Below are positions 15,376 to 20,754 of a stretch of DNA of 20,754 bases, piece after piece. This DNA comes from JAHJQQ01 sp964458835. GTDB taxonomy: Bacteria > Pseudomonadota > Gammaproteobacteria > Thiohalobacterales > Thiohalobacteraceae. The notes below the pieces were generated by a model, which saw nothing but the letters and a program-made list of their open reading frames with translations, did no database searches and was not told the origin of the DNA. How positions within the stretch are numbered: the first letter of the stretch is position 1; each line of letters starts with the position of its first letter. The position numbers and the translations under genes are program-made. The stretch spans positions 1 through 20,754 of the forward strand of contig CAYWKV010000034.1 in assembly GCA_964458835.1 (NCBI GenBank), in the 5' to 3' direction.

Positions 15376-18225
15376 TCATTCCTCCATGTCGGCGGCCGGA
15401 GGTATGCCGCGCGATGGGCGATCTGACGCGGCGATGCGCCTGACCAGCTTTTCCAGCTCACGCAGCCACACGACCGAGCTGGCGGCACCCGCGCAAAGAA
15501 GCCAGTCATCCAGGCTGAGGGGGCGCGTCGAAAAGGCGTGTTGCAGGAATGGAATATAGATGACCGCCGCCTGCAACAGCAGTGACAGCAGGATCGTCGC
15601 CCACAGCCAGCGGTTCGAGAACAGCGTCGGGAAGGCGCTCGCCGTGTCGGAGCGGCTGTTGAAGACGTTGAAGAGCTGGAAGAACACGAGGGTGGTGAAG
15701 GCCATCGTCTGGGCGTGATGGATATCGCCGCCCCCTTCGATCAGCCCACCCGGCAGGCTTGCATCCACCACCAGGAGGGTTCCCGCGCACATGATGGCGC
15801 CGACGTAGAGGATTCCGGCCCACATGCGGCGGGTGATCACGCCTTCACCCTGCGGCCGCGGCGGCTGCGTCATTGCGGTCGGGTCCGCCGGGTCCACGCC
15901 GAGCGCCAGCGCCGGTGCGCCGTCGGTCACGAGGTTGATCCACAGGATATGGGTGGCGAGCAGCGGCAACACCACGGCGCCGGTTCCCGCCGCCGTGAGG
16001 CCGATGGTGTCCGCGAGCAGCACGCCGAAGAACATCGTCAGTACCTCGCCGATGTTCGACGACAGCAGGTAGCGCAGGAACTTGCGGATATTCGCGAACA
16101 CGGTGCGGCCTTCCTCGACCGCGGCCACGATGGTGGCGAAGTTGTCGTCCGTGAGCACGATGTCGCCGGCCTCCTTGGAGACGTCCGTGCCGGTGATGCC
16201 CATGGCGACGCCGATGTCGGCGGCCTTCAGCGCCGGCGCGTCGTTCACGCCGTCCCCGGTCATCGCCACAGTCGCGCCTTGGCGCTGCAGGGCCTGCACG
16301 ATACGGAGTTTGTGCTCCGGACTGACGCGCGCGTAGACCGACACGTCGCGTACGGTCCGGGCGCGTTGATCCGCCGTCATGCCCTCGAGCTCGGCGCCGG
16401 TGACGGCCCGGCCGTCAACGGCGATGCCGAGTTCCGCGGCGATGACGGCGGCGGTCGCCGGATGGTCTCCGGTGATCATGAGCGGGCGTATGCCCGCCGC
16501 CTTTGCGCGCGCAACCGCCTCCCTGGCCTCTGCGCGCGGCGGGTCGATCATGCCGATCAGCCCGGCGAACACCAGTCCCTGCTCGATGCCTTCGTCAAGC
16601 GTGTCGGCGTCGAACGCAGCGGCTGGTAGGGCGCGCACGGCCACGCCGAGCGTGCGCAAGGCGTCGCGGGCGAGGCCTTCGTTGGCTTTCAGGATTTCAA
16701 TGCGCCGCGCTCCGTCCAATGGCCGCATCGCTTCGCCCACGAGCTCGCGTGTGCAGCGGGCGATCAGTACATCCGGTGCGCCCTTGGTGAAAGCCAGCAG
16801 GCGTTCCTGATTTTCCGCATCGGCATGGACTGTCGTCATCAGCTTGCGCTCCGACGAGAACGGTACTTCGCCAACGCGCTCGAAGCGTGCAGTGAGCGCC
16901 TCGGGAGCGAGCCCCGCTTTGCGCGCGGCGACCAGCAGCGCCCCCTCGGTCGGATCCCCCTGCACCGTCCAGTGCCCGTCATGCTCCCGGAGCGCTGCGT
17001 TGTTGGCGCGGTCGCCGACGGTGAGCGCATGCCTGAGCTCGGTGCGCAGGGTGTCGTCGATCTCACCGCCGTCCGTCCGTCGCAGTGCCCCCTCCGGCGC
17101 GTAGCCGGTGCCATCCACAGTGACATGCCCGCTCGCCGTCACGACTGCGCGCACCGTCATCTCGTTGCGCGTGAGCGTGCCGGTCTTGTCGGAGGCGATG
17201 ACGTCGGCGGAGCCGAGGGTCTCGACCGCCGATAGATGGCGCACGATGGCGTTGCGTTTCGCCATGCGTTGTACGCCGAGGGCGAGCACGGCGGTGACCA
17301 CCGCCGGCATGCCTTCCGGTACAGCGGCGACCGCGAGCGCCACGCCGAAGATCAACACGTTGAACAGCGCCGCAAAACCGCGCACATCCTCGACCAGGAG
17401 GATCGTGGCGATCATCACGACCGCAATGGCGATGACGCCGAGGCCGAGCAGCCGGCCGACCCGGGCCAATGCCTTCTGCAGCGGCGTGATGTCGGGCGGC
17501 GCCTCCTTCAGCATGCCGGCGATGTGTCCCATCTGCGTGTGCATGCCGGTCGCCGTCACCACCGCTCTGCCGCGACCGTAGGTCACCGCCGTGCCGCTGT
17601 AGACCATGTTGTGGCGGTCACCGAGCGGAACCTTCTCCGCAAGCGGCGTGGGGTCCTTCGATACCGGCAGGCTCTCGCCGGTGAGCGGCGCCTCGGCGGT
17701 CTGCAGCGCAGCAACCTGGAGCAGACGGGCGTCGGCGGGAATCGTGTCACCCTCTTCAATGACGAGGAGATCTCCAGGCACGAGTTCGGTGGCCGGGATG
17801 CGGCGCTGCGTGCCGTCGCGCACGACACGCGCCTGAGCCGCGGCCATCCGGCGCAATGCCGCCACCGCCTGTTCGGCACGCGCCTGCTGCACGTAACCCA
17901 TGATCGCGTTGAGCAGCACCACCGCAAGGATCGCAATCGCCTCGTAGGGCAGGGCGGCGTCACGCTGGACGAGCCAGAGAGCGAATGAGATCGCGGTCGC
18001 GACGAGGAGCAGGATGACGAGCGGATCGTGGAGCTGCGCCAGGAACTTGCGCCAGGCGGGTGGGGGATTCTCCGTGGCCAGCTCATTGCGTCCGTGGCGC
18101 GCGAGCCGATGGCGCGCCTCCGTCTCGCTCAGGCCCTGATGCGCATCGGTGCCGAGCGCGGTCACCACCGCGTCGGCCGTCTCGCGATACGGAGGTGTCT
18201 CCGGCTGTGGCGGCATGATGCTCAT
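15376..18225 (-). CDS. P2A-type cation-transporting ATPase, probably Ca2+
   Basis: 949 residues with complete P-type machinery: TGES (182-185), phosphorylated D346 in DKTGT, KGAPD (481-485) in the nucleotide domain and TGDGVNDAPALK (656-667). Ten membrane helices are expected. Ca2+-pump residues are present: PEGMP (303-307, E304) in helix 4, SSNIGEV (N724, E727) in helix 5, and INLVTDG (N764, T767, D768) in helix 6. Helix 8 has Q850 in FFQLFNVFNS where SERCA has its site-I glutamate, as in plasma-membrane Ca2+ pumps, so one Ca2+ per cycle is likely. Mn2+ or another cation is possible. ATG 18225 or 18216 could be the start; neither has a clear ribosome site. It is followed directly by the ftsH fragment. 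Confidence 0.88.
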   Translation of the reverse strand: MSIMPPQPETPPYRETADAVVTALGTDAHQGLSETEARHRLARHGRNELATENPPPAWRKFLAQLHDPLVILLLVATAISFALWLVQRDAALPYEAIAILAVVLLNAIMGYVQQARAEQAVAALRRMAAAQARVVRDGTQRRIPATELVPGDLLVIEEGDTIPADARLLQVAALQTAEAPLTGESLPVSKDPTPLAEKVPLGDRHNMVYSGTAVTYGRGRAVVTATGMHTQMGHIAGMLKEAPPDITPLQKALARVGRLLGLGVIAIAVVMIATILLVEDVRGFAALFNVLIFGVALAVAAVPEGMPAVVTAVLALGVQRMAKRNAIVRHLSAVETLGSADVIASDKTGTLTRNEMTVRAVVTASGHVTVDGTGYAPEGALRRTDGGEIDDTLRTELRHALTVGDRANNAALREHDGHWTVQGDPTEGALLVAARKAGLAPEALTARFERVGEVPFSSERKLMTTVHADAENQERLLAFTKGAPDVLIARCTRELVGEAMRPLDGARRIEILKANEGLARDALRTLGVAVRALPAAAFDADTLDEGIEQGLVFAGLIGMIDPPRAEAREAVARAKAAGIRPLMITGDHPATAAVIAAELGIAVDGRAVTGAELEGMTADQRARTVRDVSVYARVSPEHKLRIVQALQRQGATVAMTGDGVNDAPALKAADIGVAMGITGTDVSKEAGDIVLTDDNFATIVAAVEEGRTVFANIRKFLRYLLSSNIGEVLTMFFGVLLADTIGLTAAGTGAVVLPLLATHILWINLVTDGAPALALGVDPADPTAMTQPPRPQGEGVITRRMWAGILYVGAIMCAGTLLVVDASLPGGLIEGGGDIHHAQTMAFTTLVFFQLFNVFNSRSDTASAFPTLFSNRWLWATILLSLLLQAAVIYIPFLQHAFSTRPLSLDDWLLCAGAASSVVWLRELEKLVRRIAASDRPSRGIPPAADMEE

Positions 18226-18332
18226 TCTCGTGCGCGATCAAACGTCGAAACGGGCGCGCGGATACATGCAGCGTAGTTCCCGCTTCGTGGGTGTGCTCCT
18301 GTTCGGGCCGCGCCTTGCCGGGGCGCTTCGTT

Positions 18333-18347
18333 CGCAATGACGGTACG
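18333..18347. repeat. short intergenic motif, second copy at 4836-4850
   Basis: CGCAATGACGGTACG here and CGCGATGACGGTACG at 4836-4850 differ at one of 15 positions. Both lie between genes. On the minus strand this copy continues as CGTCATTGCGAACGAAGCG, which resembles a widespread proteobacterial intergenic repeat. Two copies only, so this is tentative. Confidence 0.4.
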
Positions 18348-18374
18348 ACGAATTAATCAGAGGTTCCCCAGGTT

Positions 18375-19910
18375 CTACAAGAGCCACTCGATGGGCAGCA
18401 GCGATGCGAACCATACCACGGCACGCTTCCAGAGACTCGCGCCGGGCTCGGTTTCGTGCCGCAGCAGCCTGTCGTCGTGGCGCTCGATCCAGTACAGGTC
18501 ACCGGTGTCCGACAGATGCACCTCGTAGGCTTCCTGCGGGATGTGGTCGTTGAATGCGTCCTCGATGTCCTTCGCCAGGGTCGGGCTCTCGATGATGAAA
18601 CCCAGCTCGGTATTCAGCCGCGCCGAGCGCGGGTCGAAATTGAATGAGCCGATGAACACGCGCGCATGGTCGACTGAAAAGGTCTTGGCGTGCAGGCTCG
18701 CCCCGGAGCTGCCGAGGCGGCCGCTGTCTGCATGTCTTTCCAGCCTTGGCGACAGGCGCTTCAGCTCGTAGAGCCGGATGCCGGCCTGGAGCAGGGCCTT
18801 GCGCCACTTGGCGTAGCCGGCGTGGACGATGGCGATGTCCGTGGCCTCGAGCGCGTTCGTCAGTATGCGGATTTCCACACCGTCGCGGGCCAGTGCCGTC
18901 AGTGCCTCGGTACCCGTCTTCGTGGGTACGAAGTAGGCCGAGACCAGATCGACGTGGGTACGCGGTTCGCCGATGATGCGTTCGAGCTGATGGGGCAACA
19001 TCGTCTCGCCGTCGACCAGGCCGAGCCCTTTGGCCGGATCGTCGCTGACCATATGCGTGGAGGCCCATTCGAACCGCAGGCGGCCCTCCAATAGTTCGCG
19101 CACGAACGGCGATTCGCGCAGTGCGTCCATGTAGGACCGCGCCGCCGGTTCGCGCTCGATCAACGACGCCTGCGATGCCAGCGCCGAAATCCGGGCGGGA
19201 GCGGCCGGCGGCAGCAGCCGGTCCACAGGGTAGGCCGAGGCACTCGACCAGTAGCGGTCGAAATCGTGCGACACCGCCTGCACCACCGGCCCGACCGCCA
19301 TCACGTCGAGGTCGACGAATACGACGCCTTCGGTTGCGCCGAAATACGCGTCGCCGACGTTGCGGCCACCGATGATCGTCGCCTGGTTATCGACCGTGAA
19401 GGATTTGTTGTGCATGCGCCGGTTGAGCCGCGGGAAATCCGTCAGGTATCCGAGCCAGCGGGCCTGGCGTGTCACGAAGGGGTTGAACAACCGCACTTCG
19501 ATGTTCGGATGGCCGGTGAGCGCCGCGAGGGTCTCATCGAGCCCGGCGGTATTGTGGTCGTCGAGCAGCAGCCGCACGCGCACGCCGCGCTCGGCCGCCT
19601 CGTGCAGGGCTTCGAACAACAGGGTCCCCGACAGGTCGTGGCGCCAGATGTAATATTGCACGTCGAGCGAACGCTCCGCGGCCCGCGCCAGCAATACCCG
19701 CGCGGCGAAGGCGTTGCGTGAATCGAGCAGCGGGTAGACCCCCGACTTTCCGGGGTGCGCGGCGGCGCGTGGCGCGATCGCCCGCCCGAGTCGCGTGTCG
19801 TGGGTGTCGGCAAGAGCCGTGGAAGGGCTGCGATCGGCGAGGGAGGGCAAGCTGCCGCACCCTCCCAGCAGGGCTGCACTCAGGCCAAGCACCATGATGC
19901 GAAGACGCAT
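18375..19910 (-). CDS. phospholipase D-family lipoprotein, ClsC-like
   Basis: 511 residues from ATG 19910. A lipoprotein signal (MRLRIMVLGLSAALLGGC) puts the lipidated cysteine at C18. Two HKD motifs form the active site: H167-K169-D174 (HNKSFTVD, followed by GGRNVGDAYFG) and H407-K409-D414 (HAKTFSVD, then GSFNFDPRSARLNTELG). The first motif's tail is typical of the ClsC (YmdC) branch, which makes cardiolipin from phosphatidylglycerol and phosphatidylethanolamine. A general phospholipase or transphosphatidylase role is also possible. C-terminal WFASLLPIEWLL resembles the hydrophobic end seen in relatives. A longer in-frame start exists upstream but would bury the lipobox. It lies 2 nt after the stop of a 31-codon ORF and 149 bp before the ATPase gene. 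Confidence 0.87.
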   Translation of the reverse strand: MRLRIMVLGLSAALLGGCGSLPSLADRSPSTALADTHDTRLGRAIAPRAAAHPGKSGVYPLLDSRNAFAARVLLARAAERSLDVQYYIWRHDLSGTLLFEALHEAAERGVRVRLLLDDHNTAGLDETLAALTGHPNIEVRLFNPFVTRQARWLGYLTDFPRLNRRMHNKSFTVDNQATIIGGRNVGDAYFGATEGVVFVDLDVMAVGPVVQAVSHDFDRYWSSASAYPVDRLLPPAAPARISALASQASLIEREPAARSYMDALRESPFVRELLEGRLRFEWASTHMVSDDPAKGLGLVDGETMLPHQLERIIGEPRTHVDLVSAYFVPTKTGTEALTALARDGVEIRILTNALEATDIAIVHAGYAKWRKALLQAGIRLYELKRLSPRLERHADSGRLGSSGASLHAKTFSVDHARVFIGSFNFDPRSARLNTELGFIIESPTLAKDIEDAFNDHIPQEAYEVHLSDTGDLYWIERHDDRLLRHETEPGASLWKRAVVWFASLLPIEWLL

Positions 19911-19912
19911 CC

Positions 19913-20008
19913 CTAACGCGATGGGCACGGCATGTCGCGCCGGCACCGGATTCCGATGCCACCGGCCGCGCGGTGCCACTGGATGTACTTCGGGCCGCTC
20001 ATCCCCAT
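19913..20008 (-). CDS. 31-codon ORF immediately upstream of the phospholipase gene
   Basis: Begins MGMSGPKYIQWHR and ends RRDMPCPSR. A full GGAGG site (minus strand, 20017-20021) lies 8 nt before ATG 20008, better than the site of the downstream gene. The TAG stop lies 2 nt before the phospholipase ATG, a layout suited to translational coupling. The peptide is basic, with two cysteines near its end, and matches no family I know. It may be a leader peptide or small protein, or a chance ORF; GC-rich DNA produces many of these. Confidence 0.4.
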   Translation of the reverse strand: MGMSGPKYIQWHRAAGGIGIRCRRDMPCPSR

Positions 20009-20401
20009 CCGTCTTTCCTCCAGTGAAGCCCGGCACCCGATGGACAGTTCGTGGCCAGGGCCGCGTCGGGCGTGTCTGCCGTTGGATCTGCCGCGCGGGC
20101 CGGTTCCCCGGGTCGGGGCGATGTGCTTCACGCAGCTCTGACTTCGCCACGTTAGCGCAGCCGCGCATATGTGTATACTGGCGTCGCCTCCGGCGGCGCT
20201 GTGCTCGGCAACGCGGCGGAACCCGCAAGCCCCGTCCGGATCGCGCCACGGCCGGCCCGCTGCCGTGCGCCGGACTCACCTGCCCGCACCGTGTGTAATT
20301 GCGTGTAAATCGCCTTCCCCGCGCCGCCGATTGCCCCTACCATTCCCCTCAAGGATTTCCCGCAACGCAAACGATCTGTCAGGTCGGGTAGGAGTCGTCC
20401 C
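20009..20401. other. divergent intergenic region, phospholipase / efflux genes
   Basis: About 390 bp with no recognisable gene. It holds a TATACT hexamer at 20174-20179 (poor -35 partner), a tandem GTAA-type repeat at 20295-20309 and the ribosome site of the efflux gene. Open frames here look like noise. Confidence 0.55.
20295..20309 (+). promoter_or_regulatory. tandem GTAAW-N5-GTAAW site, possible response-regulator box
   Basis: GTAAT (20295-20299) and GTAAA (20305-20309) are separated by 5 bases, inside a 10-bp-period direct repeat (GTGTAATTGC / GTGTAAATCG). The layout matches the CpxR consensus GTAAA-N5-GTAAA, and OmpR-family sites generally. It lies 93 bp upstream of an efflux gene start. 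Binding is inferred. Confidence 0.4.
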
Positions 20402-20754
20402 TTGGCCCAGTCCACCACAGTCTCTGCCTCGCTCGCCGCGTTGATCGCGCTGGGCGGCTGCGCCGTGGGACCGGACTACCGGGCGCCCGCGCCCGACGTG
20501 CCGGCACAGTGGAGCGCTGCCGCCGATGCGCGCGCCCTGGAGGCGGCCGTCCTCGCCGAATGGTGGCGGCAGTTCCACGATCCGCTGCTGGATGCGCTCG
20601 TCGCCGACGCGCTCGCCGCCAACCGCGACCTCGCCACCGCCCGCGCGCAGCTGCGCGAGGCGCGCGCGCGGCGCGGGCTGGCCGGGGCGCAGCTGGGGCC
20701 GACGCTGGATGCGTCGGTGTCGGGCTCGCGCAGCCCGCCGAAGACGTCCGGCTC
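20402..20754 (+). CDS. RND-type efflux outer-membrane lipoprotein (NodT/OprM family), 5' part
   Basis: The first 117 codons are present and the gene runs off the right edge. It starts at TTG 20402, with AGGAG (20390-20394) 7 nt upstream. The signal sequence (SASLAALIALGGC) has a lipobox with the lipidated cysteine at residue 21, followed directly by AVGPDYRAPAPDVPAQW, the hallmark start of the NodT/OprM family. WWRQFHDPLLDALVADALAANRDLATARAQLREARARRG is the first conserved helix of the TolC-like fold. The protein would form the outer-membrane channel of a tripartite efflux system whose pump genes are expected downstream. Confidence 0.92.
   Translation, partial: MAQSTTVSASLAALIALGGCAVGPDYRAPAPDVPAQWSAAADARALEAAVLAEWWRQFHDPLLDALVADALAANRDLATARAQLREARARRGLAGAQLGPTLDASVSGSRSPPKTSG

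Noticed and set aside
19911..20279. N-terminal extension of the phospholipase gene
   Set aside because: The extra 123 residues would place the lipoprotein signal in mid-protein, and their composition is noise-like; ATG 19910 gives a proper signal peptide.

Overview
The window is GC-rich, densely coded DNA from what looks like a gammaproteobacterium. The grounds are the tail of a guaA gene, a Fur-type iron operon, a YhiI-RbbA-YhhJ exporter set built as in E. coli, and a NodT/OprM-type outer-membrane lipoprotein. I cannot name the genus. The 100-base run of N at 5597-5696 marks a scaffold join, so this is a draft assembly and the true gap size is unknown.

Layout. (1) 3-59: last 18 codons of guaA. 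(2) 140-4600: iron-uptake operon on the + strand, tonB-exbB-exbD-hemP-receptor. It has a Fur-box promoter almost touching the tonB start and ends in a strong terminator. The 55-residue hemP is short and easily missed. (3) 4886-7064: a DODA/YgiD-type extradiol dioxygenase that runs into the gap, then a ferric-reductase-like flavocytochrome just after it. (4) 7216-13381: a probable operon on the + strand, hdeD-like membrane protein, HlyD-family fusion protein, RbbA-like double ABC ATPase/permease, YhhJ-like permease, and a 170-residue membrane protein of unknown role. (5) 13455-19910 on the - strand, in transcription order: a ClsC-like phospholipase-D lipoprotein (with a 31-codon ORF just upstream), a P2A Ca2+-type ATPase, the N-terminal third of an ftsH whose AAA+/protease part is missing, and dinB. 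(6) 20402 to the end: start of a NodT/OprM-type efflux lipoprotein, divergent from the phospholipase gene.

How they work together. TonB-ExbB-ExbD should energise the adjacent receptor, and low iron should derepress the operon through Fur. The flavocytochrome could reduce ferric iron, but its link to the operon rests only on proximity. The YhiI/RbbA/YhhJ trio should form one inner-membrane exporter with a periplasmic adaptor. The Ca2+-type ATPase, FtsH fragment and cardiolipin-synthase-like lipoprotein form a membrane-themed block whose last member is broken.

I found no convincing new defence or mobile system, CRISPR array, rRNA or tRNA. The items most worth a second look are the possible leaderless Fur promoter, the hemP/non-heme receptor pairing, the ftsH truncation at the start of its AAA+ domain, the 31-codon ORF before the phospholipase, and a tandem GTAA-type site upstream of the efflux gene.
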